64,000 nucleotides of DNA from Phallusia mammillata. Lineage: Eukaryota; Chordata; Ascidiacea; Phlebobranchia; Ascidiidae. Below the pieces are notes generated by a model that was not told where the DNA came from, searched no databases, and saw only the letters and a program-made list of their open reading frames with translations. This document shows positions 33,601 to 47,000 of the stretch, piece after piece. Made by a program: the position numbers and the translations under genes. Every line of letters starts with the position of its first letter. Positions within the stretch are counted from its first letter, which is position 1. The stretch is taken from positions 1 through 64,000 of the forward strand of contig QLIY01000229.1 of assembly GCA_003260075.1 (NCBI GenBank), given 5' to 3'.

Positions 33601-36600
33601 TCCTTTTAATGCCTTGACAAATATGACAAAGAGTAAAAGACTCATTGGCCATACGGCGTGTTGCTATCCAAACAGAAAAACTGAAACAAAATATACACAT
33701 GGGCAGTGTTTTTTTAAGGTGTTTTTTTAAGGTGCAAATTTCTCCAGCGGTTTCCCAAAATGGCTATTTAAGCAAATATGGCTATTTTTTGGTATTTAAA
33801 TGAAACACTTGCGGTCTCTTAAAACTACTTAGCGGTCACCCAAACCAAACCTTAAAAAAACTGCACATGGGTGTGTTGTCCCAGCAAAGCACCAACATAA
33901 ATACAATGTAGGTCGCTAAATGATCACAACGTAGCAAATGCAATCTGTGTGTCCACATATGTGCGTGGCCCAGCTTAACAGTTAGTTTTCATTTGAAGGG
34001 TGGCGAAGCGAGGCGAACCGCGGAAGTTGCTGTCTGAATAAACTCGGCAAAAATTGTCGCCCGTTTTGCCCGCCCCACTGTTGACTGAGATTTTATTTTA
34101 AGACAACTACTGTGGCGACAGGTGTTGCTACTGAGTGATGTACATGCTATGGGCGAGGTTTAGGCCTAGGTGGCATATAGTAAGGGTGTGAGCAAAATAG
34201 TTGGTTCAAATGAATATTAAATGTACGCACTTAAAGTCTGCACATGAAATCCGGAATAGTTAAGTCAACTTGCAATTAACGAGAAATACCTTTACGGCTA
34301 ATACACTTAACACGAAGGAACATTGTCTGGCCAATTAGTACTTACTTAATTCGCAGTGTCGTCCTTCATATCCGCCTTGACACTGGCATTTGTATTGGTT
34401 GCCAGGCAGGCTGACGCAGGTTCCACGCTTGCCACACACGCCACTCTCTTGGATGACATATCCCCGAGCAGTCTTGTTAGAAGGCACGTGAATCGTACAA
34501 CTGTCAATCACTGCAGATAAATAGAAATTCCAATTACAACACGAACTTAAGGAGCATCACCCAATCAGGCCAATGCTAGTTGAACAAACCGATTTATGAA
34601 CATAAAATGTATGATGTAAGAGTTTTTTAAAAGACGCTTGATGTCAAACGCATACTATGAGTCACAAAACTTCAAGGTGGAAATCAAAACCTGGTTAAAC
34701 GGAAAAGTTACAAAACTGGGTGATTGAAGGACACGTGAACATTCTATATTTGTCATAATTGGAGGCATATCGCGGTCGCGAATTACATCGACGACTTGTC
34801 GCTGTCCGTCAGACGACAGAGAATAAATCGCAACCGTTTCTCCGTACTTCAATCGTTTGCAACGAGGCTCAGGTCTCGAGTTTTTTAGAGTTCGGTTCCC
34901 TTTGAAGTAATTTTACCGCACATGGAAACTAATCGCAGGCAATGCAACAAGAAAGTTATAGTGCAAATTCAAGTTTTTGGCCAATATACGCAACACTTAT
35001 TGGAATTAAGCCTCGATGGTGGCAACGACACGTGAATAGAAGACAGAGCGGCATGCGCTTAACTCATATCAATTATAATCTTGATTGAGCTGGTTCAATC
35101 GCCGGTAAGAATTGCTGTCAAAAGTGTATTGGACGATCAGAGACGAGATCTCACTAACATTCCGAAGTAATTACACCAGAGATATTTCGAAGGGCGCGCG
35201 ATTCCCACACTCCGACACTATGACGTAACAATGTAGGTGAGCGCGGTCGGGTTGACGTGAATGACGAGCCGGGATCACGTCACCTATTCGGGATAAAAAC
35301 TATGAAGTAGGATTACAAGCGTGCGACCCCGAGGACTATATAAGTCGTTTTTTTTCGGCTTGTGTTAAAGTCACCAGGCCGCGTTTTTTGTTAAAGTACA
35401 CCAGGCCACGTTTAACTTAATATAAGTGCGTATGATTTAATTGAACTTGGTGTAGTTAACGGACGCCGCGGTTGATTTAATAGCAAATACGATGTTTGGA
35501 TTTTAATCTTCTGTTTCGCGCAACAGGCAAAGCCGATTTGGTCGACAAATTACACAGCTCAACCATCGCGCGAATGCAGATTTCTCGCCGACCACCTGAG
35601 CAACCAGCAATTAGAGGCGGAAGCGGTCGCCTGGCAAGTTCATTTTAATATAACCCGGTGTGCAGTGTGACGCAAGCGGGTATCGCCCAGTTACCGTCAT
35701 TATGAGCTTAACCGGTGCTGGTGCAAATCAAAAGTCGATTGTGCACCTCAGATGACACCGCCGCAAATTTGATAAATTTTGCAACAAACATTTCAGCTTT
35801 GGCTGATGGGTTATTCACCAAGGAGCCAATCTCGGACGGGCTACGTTCATTGGTTTAAACCTTATCGCAGTAACAGGTTTATTCCTACAGTTTAGGTAGC
35901 AATACTGACGTGTCTAACAGTCCACGTGTTGTGAACGGTCCGTATGACTGACCAGGAATTCAATTTGTTGTTTAATTTTTACCTTGACAAGTCTTGTGTT
36001 CGCAATCGTTGCGTAGGCGAGAGCAATTCTTTCCTTCAAACTTTGAGCTGCAGTTGCAGTAATAATCGTTGTTTCGGTTGAAGCACTCAGCTCCGTTTTG
36101 ACAAGGGTTCGGTTCGCAGTAGCCCTCCTCAAGCTGTGTAAAGCAAGCACAAAACAACGGTCAAAATCGACTAGGTATAAACAATTCAAAAGGGGTCTTT
36201 GGCTCTAGTTTCAAAAGCCGTTTGCCGTGGGTGTAAAAACCTCCAGGTTGTCCTTTTATGTGGCCAAATTTAGCAGTGTCATTACCAAGATGGCCTTAAA
36301 TAGAGGCAATCCTTAGAAACAGGCCAAAAACGAAGCATATGAAATTCTAATACCTCACCAACACCACATAAACGATAGGTTTAGGCTCTTAACTGTATCG
36401 GTTTCAGTTAAATAGAAAAGGGAAAATTTTAGCAATTTCCAATGTCAAGCTTCGCCCGGTATAAAAATATCAAACGGATAGAAAGGGAAAGCCGTGGTTT
36501 AAAAATACACTAGTCCTGGTTGCTTGCATCTTAAACGTTTCCGGGCTGATACAGAAACATTACAGCACAGCGATTTACGCGCAATTATTGAGCAAACGGG

Positions 36601-38266
36601 CAAACAACATATGCCAGGTATTCAATTTTAGCCCAGGGCAAACATGAATTTTTATTGATATGGCGTCGGTGCAGCCTGTTCGCTTATTTTCTTGTGCGTT
36701 CCAAAAGGCCCGGTGCGCTTGGCAGATGCTGACAAAATTATGAGTTCGCTTCTTTTCGCGCTAAGGTCAAGTCGATAAATAATAAATGTGCGGGATTCCG
36801 GGCAAAACAGATGCACTTTTTTTCGAAGGAAGTTCAACAGGGCTACGGTTCTGCTCAGGCGAAGACGGATTTTCACGTCGCACAAAAGTGAAGTAATTAC
36901 TGGTTGGGAGGTGTTTATAGATCATTCCAGGGTGATTAAGTTACAATAAACCTGTGTTACGAACTTTACTGTAAGAATAGCCAACTTACGGTGACTTTAT
37001 AATCGAATGCGTTCGTGTGTCGGACGGCGCCAATTAACAAATAGCAAAGATTCCTATTTTTATGATCTGTTGTCTGTGTGTGGCTGGTGCACGCTCATAT
37101 ACAACGTGAGCTATAAATTATTGACGACGGCCCGCTCATGCGATGAATGTCGCGGCCCCTCAGACCCCGTTATTATACGACGCCCGACCTTTAGAGCAAT
37201 CGACCCTGACCCCCCTCCCCATCACCAAGCATCAGACAGCATGCTCCCCCACATCGCCGGGCTTAGGGGTACAGGGACAATAGCGCGTAATATCGGGGTG
37301 CTGGAGCCAGTGCTTGTGCTCATTACGATATTTTTTGTGGATAATGTGTCACGGCCATATATAGACCAGTTATACGCCAACACGTCTCGCCTTCTGGCCA
37401 ATGTCAAGGACAAACGTACGTGACAACAATCTTGGTAAAAATCTAAGAATTCCAGGCACTGGGTGCGATAAACACGGGGGGTGGGGAGACTTGATCGACT
37501 CGTTTGATGATTAATTTGTCGTTCTCTGGCTCACAAAAGGCGCGGTGTTCTTGTGAAAGCAACCAGGCACACAAGCTAATGTCACAATCGCCCAGTCGTT
37601 TGATGGCGTACTGATGCGGCGGGACATGGGTAGTGGTGGTGATTGTCCAATGGGCCTGATGGTGCGATTGCTAGTGAATCGAACTCTTTCAACTCGACTG
37701 GCGTTATAGAAAATCTGATTACTGTGTTCTATTGTCCTGGTAAAAATTTTGCTTCAACAAAACTTCCTTAAAATGGCCGTTTTTGGTCCATACAACAAGC
37801 AATACTAGCACTAAAGCTATAATTCGCTCAAAATCAAGTTTTACTTGCCTGGCAGCTTTTGCCGGAATAGCCGGCTGGACAAATGCATTGAAAGTCGTTG
37901 ACACCATCAACGCATTGACCGCCTTGAAGACATGGGTCGTCCGCACAGTCGTTGGTGTTGATTTCACAAGTTCTTCCCTCAAATCCCAAAGCACACATAC
38001 ACGTAAAACCATTGACTCGATCCTATGAAAAAATATGTTCATTATAAAAACAAAAAATAAGACCAAGTTTTTAGCACACTATAAGGTATTAAGGCAGATG
38101 GCGTACATGAAAATTGAAATTACCTATAATAATCCAGCTATATGGAGGTTGCGTTTCTACATCGATTATCCCGTAACGGTGGGTACGACCTTTCTCGATG
38201 AACGAATGTCCCGCGCTATTGAAATTACAACAATTCCGCGCCGATTAAAGGCCTTGGCAAAGTTCG

Positions 38267-38331
<65 letters not shown>

Positions 38332-40975
38332 GCGAGAACTAGAGGGTTCGGCGGCGGCTTTCAACCTGGGACTCGAAACAGCCCGAAATAGCGCGTCAAT
38401 TTGTCGTCGAGGGCGCGCGGCTTAAGCAAACGCAACTGTAATCGCAATAATCGTCGCGTTTTGCCATTTTCGCCCTGCTTTTGCCGGGACAACCGACGTG
38501 GCGCCATAACGACACAAAACCCAGCCACTCGACACCACATGACGGGTTTGTAACCAGTGGTATATACACAGCTCGGCCCTTGAAACACATTAGTGACTTC
38601 GATGACGCCATATATGTGTTGGCTGTTCGTGCGACAAAGCGTACAGGTGCGAAAACAAGCAGCAAAGCCGCGAGGCGGGCTTCAAAAGACGCCCGGAGTC
38701 GGATCTTGGCATGGCGGATATATGTTTTTCAATAACGGCGCGATTATGGCGATGTACGAGCGACAAATCCGAAGTATCAATAAAACAGTGCCTAGGCAAC
38801 ATAAGCGCGCGGACAAGCTGGAGTGCCGACGACAAAAGATTGTCGCAGCCTGCTGAAATAACTGTTGGGATTGCGAGTCGATTTTCGGTGCTATGCTGAA
38901 ACAGTGCAATCGCCGAACAAGCGGAAAATTATCATTTTTATGGTGGGAAATTCGGCGTGTTGTATTAGCAACCTTTGATGTGCCCAGCACTGGGCCACCC
39001 GCCAGTGGAACCAAGCGAGGATGCCAGAAACATAGTCCGTAATCTGCTTTGTCATCCCAGGTCGAAATACAAGTTCCGGCCACTCACGGCTTGCTCACTA
39101 ATTCTTAACGGGATTAGCGGGTTACCAACTGGGTACTAATGAGTTTGTGGTGTTAGGAAATGCGCTGCGGGTTCGCAAATTGTGCTGTGGTTACGCAAAG
39201 GGAAATCGTGTTATAACTTACCACGCATGTTGCCCCGTTCTTGCACTGTCCATTGCAGTCGTTGACATCTGAATAATTTAAGATAAAAACGGTGTTAGAA
39301 GTAATCCGAGAAACACAATGTGTTCCAGTAAAGGCGTAGTTCATACAAAAAACAAAATTCTGTATTAAAAGTTGGTAATTTTGAGCTCAAATTTAGAACT
39401 ATGGTGAGAAACAGGAACCGATGTGCTAACAGCAAAGTCTGTTTTTAACTCACTGATATCACAGTTCCGTCCGTCCCAGCCGGGTTCACACACACAGTGA
39501 TATTTCCCTGGGAGGTTGTGGCAGCTTCGGGCGTGGACACAAGGACTGTTGTTGCATTCGTTCTTATCTGATAAGAAAAAAGTCCGTGATGGAAAAAACA
39601 TCCACTCTTTTCAATAACATTACCAACCGGAAAAGCCGAAAAAAATGCTGACAGTGACAAAAACCGTTTACAAATGTGTTCTATAGTTAGCTGCACAAAA
39701 CTTGCTCACAAACACTTCGTCAAGACTTTTACAACATGGCTTTGACATAAGGTACGTGCGGTGGTGACATATAGGTGTAAACAGTCACATTTGTTCAGAG
39801 AATATCCGTTACGGCTTTGATGATCTATACGCCTACAAGCATGCAAGGAAAACAGAGCGAGCGCGGAATTTCGCTGCGATTTTAAGCGGCCTGAGTGAAG
39901 CAATTCGGTGAACGTGGGAACGGTGCGCTCCAACAATGCGCGGTGAAATTCCTGCCGCCCTCGGCGCAAAGTGTGAGGCGCAGGCGAAGTGTAGAGGCGG
40001 CAGAGATGGACGAGACGTGCCGGGACGTGTTAACTGGCTGAGATGGTGACGAACACCACACCACCATCAGGGCCATTAACGTTGCTATGCTTCCACTCGT
40101 AACTTTCAATACACAAAGTCCGTCCAAGCCATGTTTTATGTACCAATCTTGCGGACAAACGTTTACTGTCGGAGAACTTTGGGAAAAAGCTTGATTACTG
40201 GTCAATTGGTGCCGATGAGTTACTAAGCTGCTGGTAGGGATATTTCCAAACGCTAATATATAGAGAATATACAGAGTATTAACGCGAATATACAGAGGTC
40301 TCATGTCAGCCACAAAGTTCAGCGAGTTTTTTTTTTCGTCGATAAACTATCTGAAAAACACTATAAACCGACTATAGACCTACCAGAGCTATAACTTGTA
40401 AGTACAACTGTATCACCTGGAGCGCGCGTAAGCTGGTTGTCATTGTTGTCTTATTCCGGTCTTTATTAGGTAAAAAAATCGCTGACTTTCTGGTGTTAAT
40501 TTCTCGCTGAGTGGTGAGCAATTAAGTGCGGTATCTTTTCGCCCGTCCGAAATCGAGACAAGCGTCTCGCCTCACTGTGTCCGGGCCGGTGTGGGAAAAC
40601 CGCAGGCTGTGGCTTGAAGGCGTTTAACAAACCTCGATCACTTACATGCAACATTTAATCCGCGGCGGAAGGGCTCAGAAAACGGATGAGTTAATACCTA
40701 TAGTCTAAACGCTGGATTTAAGCCGTGGTGGTTACTAATAAACAATTTCTAATGTGTTATATTAGACATTTAATTGTCACTGGGTTTAAACTTATTGCAT
40801 TGATCAGGCACTAAATAACCGATAAAGCATCATACAGTTCCCCGGACTCGTATGTACAGCAAAGAAAGCCTGCACCACTAACGCACGTTATCCCCCTACA
40901 AAGGTCGATTGTTCGTTGCGATGGCACGCAGTTCCAAGCTCCTAATGACCTGTTGTGACTGTAGCGTTGTCGACT

Positions 40976-41049
<74 letters not shown>

Positions 41050-44000
41050 CAGCCAGCGAGCGTCTGCGCGAAGAGGCAGCGTTACACGAGCGACAACCGA
41101 CTCCCGATTCAACGTCACAATTGAGGTGGAGCCAGCAGATGCGGGAATTCGAATGACTGTTGTCGCCTGTCAATAACCAACGTCATTCCCATTTCTCAAT
41201 TTTCTATTTTCGAAATTCTCAGCTCGCCATTGAAGCTGCGTTTTATGTTTCTCAGCAATGAAGTCTTCCAGTGCAAGTCGCGTTTTTATGTGGCGCTACA
41301 ATAACATTCCTCGGTGCAACTGCCTTAACTCCGGTTTCCCGGGCTCTGCGCGAAAACCTTTCAATTGTGATTTCGTTACAATGCATTGAAAGCTCCAAAC
41401 ACAAAATCTAACCCCTTAGTCGCTGAATTGCGTCAACAAGCACTTAGATGGATGGGTAATTACATCGCGTCTGCTTTCAGTCTCTAACAAAGGAAGGATC
41501 GGATCGCCAGCGCGGGTTGCTGCTCAAAGCTGCAAATCGAGCGTCGAAATTGAGTGCCACAACAGACAGGCGCCACACCGGCACAAAAGCCTGCGGGTTC
41601 GATTCCCTTAACCGCAGTCACAAAAATAGCCCAAAGTCGGCCGATTAGAAGATCTGCCACGACTTTGCTGGGGGATAAAAACAGACTTGAGGCAGGAGCA
41701 ACTGTAAACAGAAACCCTAAGTGCGTAAACTTGGCTTGCAGCAAGCGGCAGAAGAGACCCAGAGCGGGTTTTAATCGTATATGCACGGTGTATACAGACA
41801 GTTGCGCCCCTTGCAACGTTAAACGCCAGGAATTCGGTGTAAACTTGGCCTCGCGGGAGCGTCTCGCATCGGGTTCACACGCGACACAATTATCGAAGGC
41901 GAGGTAAGGTTGATGATGCAACGAAAGCGAAGAACCCTAATACGGATACAGTCGAATCAATTGCAGCAATTAAAGTAAACACGACCGTTTGCATATAAAT
42001 CTTGGTTTATTTACAATCTCCCAAGTTTGCAGAGCCTTTGACGTAAACAGGAAAACAGTCCATGTTGTAGTTAACGCATAGACATGAACTTTGCTAATCG
42101 TTGCTTAAATTTCTTCGCGCTGTTAGTGGCCTTGTTGTGGCACCACACGATAGGAAATAAGCTCTTCAAGGATGCGTGTTGTGCGGCCAATACTCGATGT
42201 TAAAGGCGATAACGGGAGTAACGGTCACGGAGGATATGGCCTTGCGCTTGTCTTACTTTAACCCCAGCAGAGTTGCAGCTATAATGAGGAAACGCTCTAC
42301 ACGTCGGGGTGTCAAGTTGCCCTAATCCCGGCCAATAGGCGAATTTAATTAAGTCTACTGGTTATATACAGGCTGGGCGAGCACGGGGACGTGTGACATT
42401 TTCAAGTGCGTCATTTTCGACTGTGTGGGTGGTGCGATCCAGTCGCAATACGAAATCCCATGGATATGTCGCTGATCTTTGCGCGTTGGGTTCTCACGGG
42501 TTCTTCGGTCTCGAGCCGAAACGCAAACCGGTTAATGGACGAGAAGTGATGCCGCTTTGATTCGGTGCGAATCATAAACAGTGGTACATGCTGATCGTGT
42601 GGGCGCGTTTGAGGGCCATTGCTCCGGTCTTAAGGCGTCACTTCGGTTTTGCATCGAGTGTTGATTGGCGCCACAGGAGATAATCCAGTGGGCAGTGTCA
42701 TACACTTGTTGGTGTCATCGCGCGCCACTGAGTCAACATCGGGGTTTTCTCGCACGACACTTCGGTCGCGATGAGAGCGCTCGAGACACAGGCGAAAGCC
42801 TTCCACATCATAAACAGTCAACGTGCGAACATTCGACTAAACGCATGTTACATACGTTAAATATGTGAGTCAACAAACACTCTGAAGCGACAGAAAATCT
42901 ATTCTATTGTGACTTCCGCGAGAACCGTAGAATATTAACCAGCAACTTTGTTTCCCACGCACACAGGCTAAACAATCGGATATGCGTCCAAAATGACGAC
43001 CATATTAATCCAACGACGTTCAGCAACAACAAGACTCCAGAAAACACAAATAGTTGACATAAAACAAATACGTTATAAATCAGGTGTGCTTTTCTGGTAA
43101 AATTGTCCATCAATATGATCAAAGCAAAAAAATCACACATGCTTTGAGGTACTTACCAAGCTGACAGTTTACGCCCTCCCAGTGTTCCGGGCATTGACAA
43201 GAAAATCCGTTCACCAAGTCCTTGCACACTCCACCATGGGCGCACGGCTGGGACTCGCAATCATCGATATCTGTAGAGAGAAGTGGAACATACGGATCAG
43301 TCACACGTATGGGACAGTGCGTCGGCTACACCAACTGCTATGGACACGCACTTCAGGGCCTCGGACAGTCGTTGACGGCGCCAGGGGAAGTTGGTCAAAG
43401 TAAACTCGGCGGTTTTCTCCTTAGAGGGTGCGATGGGGACGCAGGGGTCGGGCGACAGCGATCCGATCCAAAGCGTTATTGCGTGGCGCGATTTCGGTGC
43501 CTTGAGTGTGACCGAGTACACTTGGGCCTTGTTAGGGGCGATTAGCGCGGAGCCAGGTCGCGTTTTAGGCGCGGATCAGCCAGCGTAATGGATGTCGCAG
43601 CACTGGAGTACATAGGGTAGGCCAGCGGGCGTGAAAAATTAGCGATCATGAGGCTGAGGACACGACACTCGAGCGAGGCTACGATCAGACGTTCCCACGG
43701 CACTCCAGCGTTCGCTCAGTCATGTTTCACGCGGCGGAAGAGCTTCAGCATCTCGCGGCGTCATTAACACAATGTTTCACCTCTGTTCCACATTGCTATG
43801 ACAACTGCGTGCGCACAGGCACGTGACGAGGTAGCAGCGCGGAAAAGAAACCCGTAAATGGTTTGGCGCGGTGCGCGGGGCCAGTAAGGGTGAGCGCGCT
43901 GCACCACCTGACGATCTACGCCTCCTCGCCTCGCCGCCTGCGCCTTGGGTCAAGTAGAAAGCGGGTGCAAAAGGAAAACAATCAGCATAAGGCTGGAGTA

Positions 44001-47000
44001 ACATGATCCCGCATGCTGGCAGCGAGTCAGAAACAGCGTGACGAGCTCGTGGAAGTACTAAACGCAGTCTCACATGCAGAAGCATCTTAATTCTTCACCC
44101 TGTCTCCTGACACAGGCAATTAAACGCGCAAAAGGTGCCGTACCCGCCAGCTATCGGTGTGAGTCAGGGACGGTGGGAGTGATAGAGTACGTTCCGTCTA
44201 ATGAGTCACCTGCTTCTATATGATGACGCGACGGGGAATGCGAGATAAAGTTGTTTCAATTAAAACGGCAACAACAGATCGATTGCCGGCTGTCTTTCCA
44301 CACACGGGAAACAAAAGCGCAACATCTGAGGCATTGGGTTTCGGGAATCCAGCGACATGACGAGAAAAGTGACGTCATGGGTGTACCGGATCCTCCAATG
44401 ACTTGCTTGCTATTTGTGTTTACCTTGACAGGTTCCCGCTTTGGCTAAAAACTGCGGCCCGCGGCCTGGACCCCGAGACGCGGCTTCTGTTTCGAGTGTC
44501 ACTTGGGACGTTTCATGTTTACCGACAAACACGGAAATGTCGATTTGCTAAAGATCACTCGCTAGGGCTAGCGACATAAAGGGCCCCTGGCGCGAAGGAT
44601 TACGCCAATTGGTTGGTGTTGTCTTTTTAAAAATTCCCGTTTTTGCGAGGCCATTTGAAGAAGTATTTGGTTCCCATAGGTATTGCACCTCCAAAAAGCT
44701 TACGTCACATGCCAAAAAAAACTGTCATTTAGTTTGCCCAAACCCTAAATATAAGATAAACTGACATAAAATTGTAATCACTCGGAAATGATTTTTATAG
44801 ATTCCTGGATCACATTTTAAAAACATCCGGAAATAAATCCCGCTAATATCTCAAAATGTCTCAGACATTTGTGATTAATTAACCGAAAACTGATCGTATG
44901 CGCCGGACTCGGGGTCACAAAAGGCGTCAGGTTAAGAAGCAAAACCTCGGTATTCAGGAATTCTTTTACTCCATTATCGGTGTGCAAAACGAGAATACTT
45001 GTGTTGCGAGCGTGGGTTATCGCAAACCCCATCGGCTGCACTGTGTCAAAGCATACGCGATTATAAACTGCGAAAGTCCTACCAGCAAGAATAGATTGGT
45101 GGGCGGCAGCGACCCAGGGCGGGAGACAGATGACCCGTATAGCCGGAGATATTGCTGCGCGTACCGTTATAGCCTGGCTGGGAAGCTGGGACCAGGGGGC
45201 TTTGGGCTTATGGGGAAGAGAAAGTCGTTAGACCGAAGCGAAAACAATGCGACAGCAAGCTTCCAGAGGCGAAGACACAACAACCTTTGGGGTTATGGGC
45301 GATTTCGACAGCAGGTGTTGCTGCTTTGTTCAAGCGTGTGTGCCAGCTCTGTGCAGAGTTTTTTTGCACACAATTATTTGCGCTGCTTTGGCTAAAATAT
45401 ACCACAACGACTTACTGTCTTGCACAGGCCAAAGCATTAACAGAGGCAACTACAAAGCAGTGGTTTTATCTGGCCCCTATTCAATAGCGTAAAGGTCCAA
45501 CAAACATGTACCATCGTTCGGCGGAAGTCTTAAATTTCACAAAATTACAAAATGCATTAAGAAAGTTAATTGATTGGTATTGATTAGCTTACTACACAAC
45601 GTATGGGTTTAGCATGTCCGAAAGCTTAGAAAGCACTGCTTTAAAACATGTCATTGTAGCAATGTGCAAAATCACCATGTAGATACTTAAAGAGTCGAAA
45701 TAAATGCACCGTTAATGTGAAATCCAACAAAAGTTTTGTTTATCAACACTAAGCAGTCTGATTTTCCCGCTAAGGTGTGGCATATTAGGCGCCATGGGAA
45801 AACAAAAGCGTGTTCGTTCTGCCGTCGCGCGGACACCAACACAACAAACCTTCTTTCTTGCGTAAACGCATGCTGGCCGAAAAACAAACGCAGCCGGCCA
45901 GAGCCGAAAATGCGCAATGCGATTTAATAAAATTGTCGAGATTTTCGCTGCCGATAAGCAAGCGCGATCAAGGCACGATAACGCGTGTGAATTATTCACA
46001 AGCGAAGCCCGGGGTGCATCACACGACAGCCACTCGTCATTTATAACGCTAATATTTGCATCTTATGCCCTGATTTCCAGCTTCCCCTCATAAGGGTCGG
46101 CGTTCGACACAGATATTATCTTGAGTTCAGGCATAGAGCCAATGTTTAGACATTAGGGAAACGCTAATCTGTCTGTACTCCGACAGTAAAGCCCTTTCTG
46201 ATACAAGCATACGACAGGCGAAATACGACAGACATATGCAGTACATCCTTATGAACCTTCACTACGGTAAATTATCGTCAAATTGCCCACATAATGGATA
46301 AAAATGCACTTACCCTTTTCGCAAGTCTTTCCCGTCCACCCGTCTTTACACTGACATCTGAATCCCCTTCCAACGTTTCTGCAAGTCCCCCCGTTTTCAC
46401 ACGGATCCGAGACGCAGGCGTATTTAACTGCAAACACCAAAAAACACAAGCATAAGACGTAGTACAGTGGACCAGCAAATAGCGTACACTGGTAGAGATA
46501 AGGAGATATTGTCTAAGTTTTTATCACACATTTCATCACGTTTCTGACGGTGGAAGTATAGCAAGCGCCAAGTGGGTTGCACCGATAAAGTAGGCTTATC
46601 TTGAAACCAGGTGCGCTTTTATTGTTTTCGGATTCTAGGGTTAAGTTCTCACCGCTGATGGGATGTGGTTTGAACCAGGCGTTCTCTTGGACTCCCAATA
46701 TGTGGTGTTCGAAAACCATGTATATATTGAGCTTATAAGGTTTTGTAGCACCAAACGCAAAATGATTGAAAATGCCTTTTGGTGGCCTATATACGTTTAG
46801 TTGGGCATAAAACGCTTAGTTACACGAAAAAAATGCACAGTTTTTCTAAAAATGGTTTCTCCCTTATGTGCAGGCATCACTGACCGGTCCACAAAAAATG
46901 TGCAGCTGTAAAAGCGAGTAAAACTAGTACAGCAGTTTGACTCGTAGTATTGACCCCAATTTTTATCGGGAGTCGGCTCAATTTGGATTTGATTACAGGC

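Larger units (their letters stand above)
28735..34345 (-). other. JAG introns around exons 31288-31175 and 31065-30952
   Basis: CpG-rich intron sequence. It contains a 160-bp hAT-type element at 33704-33863 and a 110-bp direct repeat around the C10 tract at 32625. Open frames of 100-167 codons (for example 32721-33224) match nothing recognisable and are not called. Confidence 0.65.

Noticed and set aside
38035..38391. Open frame with a long polyproline run
   Set aside because: The run is produced by the 63-base C tract; the frame has no domain and lies in a Jagged intron.
40811..41176. Polyproline and polyglycine frames on both strands
   Set aside because: Created by the 72-base C tract; they overlap on opposite strands and have no splice context.
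41585..41625. Possible tRNA (B-box-like GGTTCGATTCCC)
   Set aside because: No A box or foldable cloverleaf at the right distance.
44898..45395. 165-codon open frame inside a Jagged intron
   Set aside because: No recognisable domain and the composition of surrounding intron; several overlapping frames of similar length.
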